Shown here one piece after another: positions 46,561 through 58,457 of a stretch of 64,000 bases of DNA. Source of the DNA: Hygrocybe punicea (lineage: Eukaryota > Basidiomycota > Agaricomycetes > Agaricales > Hygrophoraceae); the NCBI GenBank assembly GCA_963556145.1, contig OY744466.1, positions 620,001 to 684,000 of the forward strand, read 5' to 3'. Every line of letters begins with the position of its first letter. Position 1 is the first letter of the stretch. Under the pieces are notes generated by a model. It was not told the DNA's origin, searched no databases, and saw nothing but the letters and a program-made list of their open reading frames with translations. Both the position numbers and the translations under genes were made by a program.

Positions 46561-48292
46561 TTATGTCCACAAGACATCTGTTTTGTTGCTAGATGATAAT
46601 CTACCATCATAACTTGATTGATTCATTGTAGTCAACACCTGGTAGCTGCAACTACCCATGAAGCTCTGATACATGTCAGCCCTTCTTGTATTTTTTCTTT
46701 GAAGGTCCCTGCTCATCTTCTTCCTCTGGAACTATATGACATTTGGACCGTTGCCTATTATTGTTGAATTAGTATCCTTTTCACAACTTATCCCACAATC
46801 ATGACTTACAATCTGTCAGCAGATGGAATCTGCTCAAATACTGACTTCACCTCAAGCACGACTTTCATCCACCTTTTATGTCTAAAATATATCCTGGTGA
46901 ATGCATTACTTTCAGTTCAGTCATAGGACAACCACCGACTCACTCATCCTGAGAAGGACAACCTGAGATGACTCTCATTTGGGCTAATGAAAATTCAAAT
47001 TGAATATATGTAAGAAACCAGAATCGTGAACTTTATGGACCTATTAAATGAGGATACAATGATACAAGAGTAACAAAACCCCCTCTTGTAGTGGAAGATA
47101 TAACTGTCACTCCAAGGGGAGCTATGACTATTTGGTACCGGAATAATACAGTATACTTGTGTGGGAATGATACGTACAGCTCCATAAAAATGACAATGTA
47201 TTTCTGACAAGGATGAAGAACAATGATAATTTCCACGAATTACCAAGCAATTGTCAAATATGGACAGTTGTCAAACAGCCTGGTTGTTCAACTTCAATAC
47301 CTGTTTTGTCTGTTGAGCAAGCTAGAAATAAATATCACTGAGACTCTGAAGATTAAATCCACAAAATATCTTAAAAGGGGGTACCATTGTTCTTCTCAGT
47401 CGGTTTGATCAATGTCTTGTCAGCCAGACCCCTAATAAGATCGTAAGGCAGCTATTCATGGTACAGATGCATTTTTGACCTGTATCAAGGCATGTCACAG
47501 GAACATGCAATGGAATAAAAAAAGTAAACACAGATTTCTAAAGATTCAGGCACGCCTTATGGTGTTTTGGGAAGAGCTTACAAATAATATAATGTCATAT
47601 GATCAATCCCATTGTGTTAATTGTTATTCATGATCCGAACCACTTAACTAGTTAAATAGATGTACGGGCGGTGTTTCCTCTTACTGTCACAAATCCTCAT
47701 GAATCCCCACAACATCATCCATGTCTGCATTGCAGGTTTGACTTATCTACATTTCCTTACAAATGCAACATTATTTCCACAACTATGCCAAAATCAACTT
47801 ATGTATATCTCTCCTGAACCAATTTCCTTGCCTTTGATATTGACCTTGACCCAAGAATTGGGTGTTTCTCAAAGAAAACTCATAGAACATGAGTTTGCCC
47901 CAGATCAGGGCGATACAACAATATTGATGCAAATAAATACAACACAAAGTGTAAAGTTCATTCAAATAACAAATGTTAACTTGACGATCGATCCATTATA
48001 CATTTGGACTACATTTAAAAATAGCGCGGTCAAAATGCAATTACGTTTTATTCAATATGCCAGAACATATTTCTTACCTCCTAAATATCTCTTTGCTTTG
48101 TATTGTCTTCTCAAACCTATCACTGTCCAATGTCATTGTAAAATGATCAAGGCATTGCTCATGCGATTACTATTGAGACGACATGATTTCAGATCATATT
48201 TATTTCATTGTATTACTAGTTCTCTAACACATGAAACATTGCTGTGGATCACACTATGTTTCATAATATGACATAGTCGTTCCAATATAATT
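46561..48292. other. AT-rich region upstream of the Helitron frame
   Basis: It probably contains the 5' end of the Helitron, which should be TC after A, but I could not identify it. A 203-codon frame at 47660-48271 has no domain I recognise and may be decayed Helitron sequence. Confidence 0.35.
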
Positions 48293-49586
48293 GTGTTCAA
48301 TTTGAATTTATTCAGAAACCCGTTTAAATCTTTATATATAAATTCCCTTCATAGATATCACTTCATTGGTGGTGGTAAACGAATACCAACATTCAAGTTT
48401 AACCTTCTTCAATCTTTCATGCTCCCGTCTAATAATATCAACCATGATTCCAACATATTATTTGAATACGTGGATCATGTTGATCAACAGGCAGCTAACA
48501 TTGTATATGGAGATAGAAAAAAATATCTGTGGGTCAAAATGCCTTTGCATGAACTTCTGCCAAAGTTGACGGTGAAGGATATTGGAGAAATAACAACAAT
48601 ACATGGTATATATTTGTCAAAGACATTATGAAGATTACATGGACAAGATCTATTTGCTGCATTAATGAGGCATAATTGTTCAGCCTGTGATACTCATGTT
48701 TCTATTTTTCATGTGCATGATATTAAATCACATAAAGACCTGTGTAAACAGTGGTACAAAAGACAACAAATGACAGAAACATATGAATGCGGAAAAGAAG
48801 AAACTCAGACTAAAATGAAAGAAGAATTGGACAACTCAGATGAGCAATCATTTCCTCCTCCTCCACCATCTATTGAATTGAAGGAAACCATAATCAGCAA
48901 CTGGTGCAGAGATACATCACCCGAATGTTTTCAAGAAAGTGGATGTGCTGTGTGTGGTCAATTGGTTGCATTGAGGAACATGTCTTTATTGTCAAAGACA
49001 AAGGTTAATCTGAAAATATTAACTAGAGAAAATATGGGAATCACAAGATGTGAATGACATCATTGTTCTGATCCAATAGAGGAGATCAAAGGCCCAGTGC
49101 TAGATGACACATGTATATGGATATGCAAGCCATGTGTGCTCAGTCTAAACAAAGGCCAAACTCCCAAATATGCTTTGGCAAATGGACTTTGGATGGGCAG
49201 AATTCCTGCACAACTTCAAAATCTAACATTTGCTGAACAACTTTTGATTGCCCGTGTTTGTCACAACAAATGTATTGTTCGTGTCTCATCTGGGATGCAT
49301 AAAATGAAAGCAAATGCCATCATGTTTCAAAACCAAACACCAAAGATATATCAACGGTTGCCTCCAACAATTAAAGAACTTGATGAAGTGCTAGCATTCA
49401 TTTTCACTGGTCCTGCCAGACCAACTCCAGAAGACATGGAGCGAACACCTTTATTGGTTTGCTGAAGGCGAGTTTCTGCAGCTTTAGAATGGCTGAAATT
49501 GAACCACATGGATTACTATGATTTAGATATCTCCTATGAAAATCTAGCACAATATCCAGATCATGGAATTCCTGTTGTGATTGCAT
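48293..49586 (+). pseudogene. Helitron RepHel protein, N-terminal part
   Basis: Contains FKFNLLQSFMLPSNNINHDS, then Cys-rich segments: HNCSACDTHVSIFH, GCAVCGQLVALRNM and CIWICKPCVLSLNKGQTPKY. Then comes LWMGRIPAQLQNLTFAEQLL and ALEWLKLNHMDYYDLDISYE, all typical of the region before the Rep domain in fungal Helitrons. Three TGA codons interrupt it; in the third, LVC*RRVSAALEW, a CGC-CGA pair would give the expected Arg-Arg. The segment ends in VVIA at the hAT-like insertion and continues at 50857. Confidence 0.8.
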
Positions 49587-49779
49587 TAGTGTTGGGGAAG
49601 TTCGGTTCGGTCCGGTTTTGGGCCTTTTTGCCCCAAACCAGAACTGAACCGTTCGGTTCCTGCTCCAAATTTCCAAACAGAAACCGAAACCAATGTAAAC
49701 CGTTTACATCGGTTCGGTTTCAGTCCAGACGTGGTCTAGACCACGAACCGTATGGGCTGGGGGCCCTCACTCCCATCTG

Positions 49780-49838
49780 ACCTCGCAAGAGTGCCGCACA
49801 CGTCAATCGACGTGGCTGGCCTCATTACGAGGTGGGAT
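49780..49838. repeat. Three-part palindromic module, copy 4
   Basis: ACCTCGCAAGAGTG, then CACGTCAATCGACGTGG, then CATTACGAGGTGGGATTG. Located inside hAT-like element C. Confidence 0.7.
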
Positions 49839-50058
49839 TGGGGGTTGGGTGGGCTGCCCAGCCCTGTCCTAGCGAAACACACGCGTTGAACGCGTGTGTT
49901 CGGCCTCAGCTGTTGTCGTTTGGGTGTGGTGGTGGTGGTGGTGGTGGTGCCCCGACGTGTCACACGCGTTGTTCGCGCAAAGGCGGGTTGGACCCACGTT
50001 TGCCGTGTTGGCCGGTTTGGGTAGGCGCGTGGTGGTGATGGTGGTGGTGGTGGTATCC

Positions 50059-50117
50059 ACCTCGCGAGAGAGCCACGCACGTCAATTGACGTGGCCGGCA
50101 TCTTCGCGAGGTGGGAT
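50059..50117. repeat. Three-part palindromic module, copy 5 (best copy)
   Basis: CCACCTCGCGAGAGAG, then CACGTCAATTGACGTGG (a perfect 16-bp palindrome CACGTCAATTGACGTG), then TTCGCGAGGTGGGATTGG. The outer arms CCACCTCGCGA and TCGCGAGGTGG are perfect complements, so the whole 56-bp module can form a cruciform with a second palindrome at its centre. Confidence 0.8.
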
Positions 50118-50856
50118 TGGGGGGCACTTACTCCTGATGGCCAGATCTTCGCCTCGGTTGCATGGGTGGTGGTGTTGCATGGTGGTGGTGGTGTGGTGCT
50201 GCGTTCCCCTATATACGAATAAAATCAATAAAAGAAAGAATAATAAAGACATACCATGAAGGAGCGGGGGTAGATGCACCACCCCCCGCCGCTCATTCCA
50301 CCTCTCTGACTCCCACCCCACCCTGTTCACATTCATTTGCGTGCACACGCATCTTGGACGCGTTGTTGTTGGCGTCCGACGTGGCGGTCCTGGTGGTTGT
50401 GGCGGTCCTGGTGGTTGCGGCTGTCATGGTAGCAATCGTCATCGTCGTCGTCGTGGTGATGGTGGTGGTGGTGCATCAACCTATAATTTGTTACAGTGTT
50501 AGTTAAGTTTGAATAAATATAACATACGAGGGCGGCAGGGAGTACCCCGCCGCCCGTTTTGTCGACCTCGGGTGCTCTACTGTCTTCGTTTCGCGTACGT
50601 TGGGGGCGTTGTTGGTGGTTGAAGGGACTTTGGGTGACTTTGGAAGTCAGCCAAGTGGCTGACTCGCGACCATCGGTTTGCAGTTCAAACTCAGTTTGAA
50701 ACCGTTTCGGCCCGCGGCCAAATCTCCCAAACCGAGACCGAACGGTTCGGTCTCCGCTAGAAATTCCCAAACCGAAACCGAAACCACCGGTTTCGGTTCG
50801 GTCTAAACCGGGTTTAGGTCGGTCTGAGACCAAACTTCCCCAACACTAGATTGCAT

Positions 50857-53252
50857 ATCGACCAGCAGACACAAATAAGGAACCGGAAGCCACTAGTGCA
50901 TTTGACAATGAAGAGGAAGATGGTGTGGAAGATGGGCCTTGTCCCTTTGTTGTTAGTGGAGTAACTGGCGAAAATCTAGATATTACAAGTCCAAAGGCAT
51001 TAATAGCTAGAGCAACAAAGCACTTGATAGATGACCATGGTGGTGTTCTTGCTATTAGCCATGCTAGAAATCCAGAATCATTCTTTAATAATCCTCAGTT
51101 ATATCCTATGATGTTCCCCTGCCTATTTCCATATGGCTTGGGTGGTATTAGCAGCATTGACAAAGATGTTTTAAGCATCAGTGATATGATGCATAAAAGG
51201 CATCTTCTGATGTACCATGACAAAAGATTTCAAACTGATCCCTATTTCCCACTGATTGCATTCAATCAGGAACAGATTAAAGACAGTACAACAGGTGGAT
51301 ATCTGTTGACTAATAAACATAATTTCAATGATATTGCAGATCGCTTGATGAATATCAATACAGCTGTTTTAGATGATCTCTCTAAAAGACTGTCTAGAGG
51401 TGATAGAGTCAAACCAGATACCCCTGAAGAAAAAGCATGTTATAGGCTTATATCAGACTTGGATCATGTAGTTGGTCAGGTCAAAGGTTCAATTACTAAC
51501 AAGAAATACATGCGAAATGAGATTTGGTCTCTGATATCCTATATTGGTGCTCCGACTTGGTTTATCACTTTTGCACCTGCAGACATCAATCACCCACTAT
51601 GCTTATATTATGCTGACAACAAAGAAATGTTTTATCCTAAACTACGTCTACCCCAGGATTGTTACAAACTAATTGCAAATAATCCAGTGGCTGGAACCCG
51701 CTTCTTTCACTTTACTACTGAAATGTTCATCAAACATATATTAGGAATGAATGAATCTCACCCTGGCATTTATGGAAATACATCAGGTTATTATGTGACG
51801 GTAGAGGAACAAGGACGTCTTACCTTGCATCTTCATATGCTGTTGTGGATAAAGGGATGCCTTACACCTCAGGAAATACGTGACAAAATTATGGGTGAAA
51901 ATTCTGACTTTCAGAAAAGATTAGTGCAATACTTGGAAAGTTTGTGTGTAGGACAATTCATGACAGGTTCTAAAGATGAGGTATCACAGAAAATGGAACA
52001 GACAATGTCAAAACCTGAATATCAACCACCAACATGTGTCATGCCAGATCCACCATCATATAATTGTTCCATGAATTGTCAATATCACAACAAAAGATCA
52101 ACATGGTGGCAAAGGTTTCAAGATGTTGTAGATGATCTTTTATTGCGATTAAATGTACATAACAGGCATGATGGCAAAAAAAAGCCATATTGTCTTAATT
52201 CGAAAGGTGAATGTAAACGACGATTTCCCCGTGATATCTTTCAATAAACCTTTGTAGAACCTAACACTGGTGCTCTCAACCTCAAGCATGGTGAACCTTG
52301 GATGAACACGGTGACACCTGAAGTTACATATATGCTACAATGCAATTCTGATGTGACCAGCTTATTATCAGGGACTGCTATAAAGGCCATAGTTGCATAC
52401 ATAACAGATTATATTACAAAATTCTCCTTGAAGACCTATAGCATTTTTGAAGTGATAAAAAGTATTTTTGATAAGAATTCTGAAATGATTGGTGGCGACC
52501 TAAAAAGAAAAGACAAAGTCAGAAAACTGTTTACACAAATAGTCAATTCACTCACCTCCAAAATGGAAATTGGTGCTCCAATGGCTTCATTATATGTCCT
52601 TGGAAATCCTGATCACTACACCAGTCATAAATTCATGCCATTCTTTTGGAGATCTTATGTTAAAGAGGTTATCAGTGCATGGTCTGATGAAGAAATTCCT
52701 AATATATGTGAAGACCAAAATAATGCACAAAAGGTTGTTATTGGTAAGAATAATGGTGCATACATTGGACTTTCCAAAGTAAATAATTATATGTTCAGAC
52801 CAGCCTTGTATGATAATGTATCACTATATGACTGGATACGTCTTGCCACTATGGAACCAAATAAAAGATGCACCAAAACAAAAAGCAAAAGGGCCAGAAA
52901 AGACCCCATGCAAAACCATATTTTGGACAATCTAGGCTGTGATGATTTTTCTGACTCTTTCACTGAACCTACTAATGTTGACGACTCCAGTGATGACAAC
53001 TTGTCTGATGTCATTGATAATGATATACTCATAGAGATAGATGAAATTCCAAAACCTGATGGTTTGAATAGAAATGCAGGCACAGAAATAGCTGATAAAA
53101 CAAATGAAGGTGATGTTAATAAATTGACAAAAAATGAAAATGATTATACTTTACATCCCAATCATCCACAATATCTCACCCACCATGCCAAAATGAAAGG
53201 AAATGATCCTTTCATAGTTCCTAATTTTATTCCAAACACTTTGCCAAGGTGA
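50857..53252 (+). pseudogene. Helitron RepHel protein, Rep (HUH) nuclease part
   Basis: The HUH motif appears as RLTLHLHMLLWIKG, preceded by APTWFITFAPADINHPLCLY and RFFHFTTEMFIKHILG. The two catalytic tyrosines lie in AYITDYITKFSLKTY, the Y2 arrangement of Helitrons. A single TAA at 52245 falls between DIFQ and TFVEPNTGALN. The frame ends at TGA 53250, where a frameshift passes to CQGDREYYCCTM in another frame. The Rep domain nicks and joins DNA during rolling-circle transposition; all catalytic residues are still visible. Confidence 0.85.
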
Positions 53253-53274
53253 TCGAGAATATTATTGCTGTACA

Positions 53275-55812
53275 ATGTTAACATTTTTCAAGCCATGGAG
53301 AAGTGGCAAGGAACTCAAATGTAAATTACAAACATGGGATAATGCTTTCATAGACCATGAGTTTTCTAAAAAAGAGCTGGAGATCATGAAATACTTTGGT
53401 TTACGATATGAGTGTCTAGATGCAAGAGATGATTTCTCTGCTAAATGTCGAAAGAATAATACTGAAGATATAAGGTATTCATGGGCAACTTCAAACAATC
53501 TTGATGAACTGGATGACATGCACAATGCTAAATTAGCCATTAATGGTGATGACTTCAACAATAATATTGGTGAAGACAATAATGACACAGAAATACTTCT
53601 GAAACTTGGCCATAAAGGACAAAAGAGGAAGGATCAAATGCTAATAGCTGAAAGAACTTTGAAAAGGTCAGGGTGGCTGGATAATTGTATTGATGGTACC
53701 CCAGAGATAGGACCATTGATACCTATAGAACCACCTGTAGTACAATCAGCAAAATTGTGGAGAACTGCAGTCCTTGCAAAGAAAAAAGAAATCATCAATG
53801 ACAGAAATAAAAATTTACCAACAAAAACAGCAACCATAGATAAATTGGGAAATTTTCAATATAATAATGTTGAGATAGTGGACGCAGCATACATCAACCA
53901 TATGTTTATTCCTGCAAACAAAGCTGATCATCATCTTATTGATGTAACTATCAATGATTACAAGTTGAACACTGACCAAAAGAGAGCATTTCATATCATT
54001 GCCAATCACTCTACCTTGATTAACAGTTCTGATAAGCTATGCATGTATCTTGGTGGGATGGCAGGCACAGGGAAATCACAAGTCATCAAAGCATTGACTA
54101 GTGGTAAACACAACGAAAATCATCGGTTTGTGGTTCTTGCACCAACTGGTGGTGCTACTGCCCTTGTAAATGGGTCTACATATCACTCCATTCCGGGAAT
54201 TAATCAGGGAGGATCATCTCGTTCCCTTGCACAAGTCTGTGCCAATCTTGATGGTGTGGATTACATTTTCATTGATGAGGTGTCAATGTTATCTTGCAGA
54301 GATATGTATAAAATCAGTGCTCAGTGTGCAAAAGCATGTGGTGTTTATGATGAACCCTTTGGTGGCATTAATATGATATTTGCAGGAGATTTTGGCCAAC
54401 TTCCACCAGCTATGAGTGGTGCTCCTTTGTACTCCAGAACCATTGGTGTCCAAATCAATTCCAGTCAAACTATACCAAATCAGGAAGCTGCTATAGGCAA
54501 AGCTCTTTGGCATCAGATTACAACGGTTGTTATATTACGTGAAAATATGAGACAAACCAATCAGTCAAAAGAAGATGTCCAACTGAGACAGGCGTTGGAA
54601 AACATGAGATACAAAGCATGTACTCAAGAAGATATTGCATTTCTTCGTACCCGCATCGCAGGAAAAGGTCCAAATGATCCAAAATTAGCCCAAAAGAAAT
54701 TCAGGAATGTATCAGTTGTAACTGCATTGAATGCACAAAAAGACAAAATCAATGAACTTAGTATTCAACATTTTGCTGCTGAAAATAAAAGACCATTAAC
54801 ATCATTCTATTCCATAGACAGATGGAATGATCCTACTAGTTCCAATAGCAAAAGAAAATCTCATCACATGTCAACAATTTTGGATCCTATTCGACACACA
54901 AAGATATTGGAACCTTCACTCCAAAAGCTACTTTGGAGCCAACCACATGCATCATCCTCTGATCATATACCAGGAAGATTGGACTTATGTGTAGGCATGT
55001 CTGTGATGCTGAGAAACAATGATGCGATGGAGTGCTGCATTACCAAAGGAGCAGAGGGCATGGTTGTGGGTTGGCAGAGTGCAATAGGTCCAGAACAACA
55101 AACTGTACTGGACACTTTATTTGTCAGATTATTGAATCCTCCAAAAGAAATTAACATAGAAGGACTTCCTGAAAATGTGGTGCCGATTACAAAACATGTC
55201 ACTTCCACCATGTGCTCATTACCCAATGATGATGTGATATCTTTGTCAAGAGAACAAGTGTTGGTACTACCTAATTTTGCAATGACTGATTATGCATGTC
55301 AAGGATGTACTCGTCCTAACAATGTGGTCGACCTCAGTAGTTGTAGAAACCACCAATCCTATTATACTTGCTTATCAAGAAGTGCTTCTGCAGCAGGAAC
55401 TATCATCATGCAAGGCTTTGATCATAAAGTAATTACTGGGGGTGCTTCTGGGTATCTCAGGCAAGAATTCAGAGAATTAGAACTGCTTGATGAGATTACC
55501 AAACTGAAATATCAAGGACTCTTACCAGACCATATCAAGGGAGATCAGCGAAATTCTATCATTGATCAATTTAGAAAATGGAAAGGAAAGTCATATGTTC
55601 CAAAAAACATTCATCATGCTATTGCATGGAAAGCCACGGAGCAACTAAACCAATACACAGCACAGCCCTCTCCATGGCAATTAATTAAACCTATGAACAA
55701 AAATGAAAAGGCAGATTTCAGAAACCTCAACTTTGTTCCTGCAAAAGGAACTGTTCCAGTCACTGTTGCTCATAAAAATTCCACAGCCAATGTATTGCAA
55801 AATAAAAAATGA
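53275..55812 (+). pseudogene. Helitron RepHel protein, Pif1-like SF1 helicase part
   Basis: The stretch starts CTMLTFFKPWRSGKELK. Walker A, GGMAGTGKSQVIKAL, is at about residue 260, then APTGGATALVNGSTYHS, Walker B DYIFIDEVSMLS at about 331, FAGDFGQLPP at about 371 and LRENMRQTN. Near the end come GMSVMLRNNDAMECCITKGA and, at the last motifs, TDYACQGCTRP and SYYTCLSRSAS. This is a complete Pif1-type helicase motif set, 845 codons open. It is fused upstream to Rep in the ancestral frame. Its TGA at 55810 is in phase with the protease-like domain downstream. Confidence 0.88.
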
Positions 55813-56688
55813 AAATTAGAACAACTTGTAAGTTCATCTTCCATAGTGAAAAAAAGACAAAAAACAAGTACTATTGAATTAAATGAACCAAAAGGGTTTA
55901 TATGGGATGCGCAAGATTGGAGCTGTGCTTACGATTCACTCTTTACAATACTACTAGCAATATGGAATGAAGATCCATCAAGTTGGAACAAAAGATTCAA
56001 TAGCATCAATGAAATATTAAAGATTTTGGGCTTAGGATTCAAACGATCAAAGAATAACAGAACAGATTTAGAAACAGTTAGAAATACAATCAGACATTTA
56101 TTGCATCAAGATAAACCCAAAATATTTCCTTATGGTCAAGTTGGCATTGCCATAAGTGATTTGGCCCATTATATGATGAAAGCAAATGAACCAATGACTT
56201 CAACTTGTCTTAAATGTATGAGTTGTGAAAACATAACCATTCTGGAAAATGATAGATGTGATGCCATCTTTCACTGTTCATATTCATTTTCTGGAACAAT
56301 CTCAGCATGTCTTGCTCAAATTATAGTTAATAGACAACAGCACAGATGTCAATTATGTTGGGGAAATATTACTAAATTTATTGCATTTAACAAAATTCCA
56401 CCTCTAATCATGTTTACAGTTGACTCTATTGAGAATTTAATAGTTAGTCAAGTTATAAACTTGTCAATCGATGACATATCCACTGCTTTCACATTGAGAG
56501 GAATTGTGTACTTTGGTAATATACATTTTACTGCACGCATATTCGTCAACAGGATGGTATGGTTTCATGATGGTATGTCAACAAGATCATTTTGCATTAA
56601 TGAAGGCGATATGGATGACTTTTCAAATATTGATTTATTGTCATGTAATGGTAATAATGCTGTACTTTTTATATATGCTCAATTTTAA
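55813..56688 (+). pseudogene. C-terminal ubiquitin-protease-like domain of the Helitron protein
   Basis: In the same frame as the helicase, after one TGA, the sequence continues KLEQLVSSSSIVKKRQ and then GFIWDAQDWSCAYDSLFTIL. This Cys-box has Gln shortly before a Cys and an aromatic pair. A Zn-ribbon-like CLKCMSCEN and CQLCW follow. A His-box VNRMVWFHDGMST appears near the end. Cys-box then His-box is the order of USP/UCH-type cysteine proteases. The region is 290 codons long, shorter than full USPs. The role in transposition is unknown; it could deubiquitinate host or element proteins. The assignment rests on motif order alone. Confidence 0.6.
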
Positions 56689-56714
56689 TATTTGTTCTCA
56701 TTGCTAAAAAGAAA

Positions 56715-56762
56715 AAGGGACGAGTAACCTGCCATGCAAAGCAATGGCCCACACCCCACTAG
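56715..56762 (+). other. Helitron 3' terminus with hairpin and CTAG
   Basis: GGGACGAGTAACC, then the hairpin GCCATGCAAAGCAATGGC, then CACACCCCACTAG. The next base is T. Conserved with the minus-strand copy at 41648-41710. Confidence 0.85.
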
Positions 56763-58457
56763 TTTTCTTAAACAGTTAAAAAATTCAAAAAGTGTCAAGA
56801 ATTAAGAAAACGGCTGTAAGCTCCTCAAACTTGGCCCATGTAAGAATTTCTGAAAAGTCATTGCCATCCTCAAACAACTCAATTTCAATCCTTGTCGACT
56901 GCTAGCTTGAGAACATCTGCTTAACCTTCTCAACCTTGCACTTGAGCTTGCCTATTGCTCTCAAGTCCAAGCTGTCCATGTCCACATCGATATCCAGATG
57001 TTTCTAGCCTCAGGAGCACATTGAATTTAGGTGAAAATGCCTGCTCATCAACATCTGCTGGCATATGCGCCAGCAAATGCAGCAGCCATAGCAGCAAAGA
57101 AGCTGGTGGTTGGTGGTGGTGGTGGTGCCTGAACTTGCAAGTCTGAGTTCACGGTCCCAGTTGCAGGGTGTTGGGATGCAGCCATGTTACTGTTGTGCAT
57201 AGCTAGACAGATCTTCATTAGTAAAATGAAAGAAAAAAAAAACTTACTAATGCAGCAGAGGGTGCACGACCCTCCACTATGTCTGGAACTGGCATGCATT
57301 GCTTGTCATCACTGCTGGCACTGCTGTTGCCATCATTGCCACTGCTGTTGCCATAATTGCCACTGCTGCTGTTTGCTGTTGCCATGGTCATTGGTCATTG
57401 CTGCTGCTGTCTGGGCAGCTGTTGCCTCAAGATAATTTGTGCTGTAATCAGACAATAAGTTGTTAGTAAAAAAAACAAAGATTCAAGAAAAGACATAACA
57501 GGGAGTGGGCACGTTGCTGCTGCATTCCTCACTCCTCTCCTGGTCGCCATTGGCCTTTGTTTTGGGTTGGTCTGCATTGTTGTGAGCTGGTGTGGCTGTA
57601 GCTGTTGGTGTCAGGCATGGTGGTGTCACTGGTGGGCTCCACATGTTTGTGTGATGAGATTGGTGGTTGTCTGCTATTAATTTCCTTTTTTGGATGGCTA
57701 GCTGCAGTTTAGCCATTGCCACAATGGTCTGGTCCAGCTAACAACCCATATATGGGTTAGCCATTGTTAGCCATATCTGAGCCAAGCTGGACCAAGCCAT
57801 GGCAACACTACTAACAATGGTTAACCCATATATGGGTTGTTAGCTGGACCAGACCATTCACTGCGTTAAGGCCCTGCATAACTGGGGGCCAAATATGTAC
57901 AATTTAGTCAACTTGCTGGACATAGTTAAAATATAAGTGGTTGAAGATTCCAATACATTTACTTCTGTGCACTAATTGGACATCCAGTTAAGTAAAATAG
58001 ACATGTGTACCACTAGTACTAGCCAATAGATATTGTTCTGGGGGATTTACACCGACCTATGTGAAGTACTTGGTGATATCATTATCTTCAAAAGCTGGTA
58101 ATTTCACAGGTAGTTGTACTCCGAGCAGCCTCAGATTTAGATCTCGTTATATATCCGATATGTCTAAAATATATCCTAGCTGTCACCCAAATAAGTCGCA
58201 ATTCTAATGTAGTTGACGAGCTGTCAATTCCTGTATATAATCCACACATATATAAAAATAATATCCTGCCCTTTGCCCCCCACCCCATTCGTCTTGCACA
58301 CCCTCCCCCTGCACATGAATGCACCTGCCCAAACACCGTCCAAGATATGGGCTCACCTGAGTGAACAAGAACATGCAGATTGGTCCCACTGCCAGTGATT
58401 GATCCTGCCTTGCTTTCCCAAAATCCAGAACCCTAGACTCGTTACAGAGATCTTGAT
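56763..58457. other. Degraded repeat-rich region without a supported gene
   Basis: Contains GGTGGT (57107-57128) and TGCTGTTGCCA-type (57320-57420) simple repeats and the palindrome at 57723. Open frames are short and without motifs. Confidence 0.45.
57723..57858. repeat. 48-bp near-perfect inverted repeat with a hAT-like end in the loop
   Basis: Arms 57723-57770 and 57811-57858 are complementary with one mismatch (AATGGTCTGGTCCAGCTAAC and so on) and each contains the palindrome AACCCATATATGGGTT. The 40-base loop ends in AGCCATGGCAACACTA, the complement of the TAGTGTTGCCATGGCT terminus seen at 62979. The motif TTAGCCA recurs. Confidence 0.75.

Larger units (their letters stand above)
49587..50848. 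mobile_element. hAT-like non-autonomous element C, 1,262 bp, inside the Helitron
   Basis: The left end is TAGTGTTGGGGAAGTTCGG and the right end is the complement of TAGTGTTGGGGAAGTTTGG. The exact 8-bp repeat GATTGCAT lies at 49579-49586 and 50849-50856. Subterminal zones hold GGTTCGG/CCGAACC motifs. The centre has GGTGGT microsatellites on the plus strand and two copies of the palindromic module. Deleting the element with one repeat joins VVIA to YRPADTNKEPEA in frame. Confidence 0.93.
48293..56762 (+). mobile_element. Autonomous-type Helitron, inactivated
   Basis: One long Rep-helicase reading runs through this interval. It is followed by a Helitron 3' end: GCCAT..ATGGC hairpin (56731-56748), CCCCACTAG ending in CTAG at 56762, then T. 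A second 3' end of the same family is at 41648 (-). The frame is constant from 48293 to about 53240, apart from stops at 48629, 49055, 49463 (TGA) and 52245 (TAA). Removing the hAT-like insert with one target copy keeps that frame. A frameshift at about 53240 and TGA at 55810 complete the damage. The base composition is AT-rich compared with the host-like genes at 3-6 kb and 30 kb. Confidence 0.88.
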
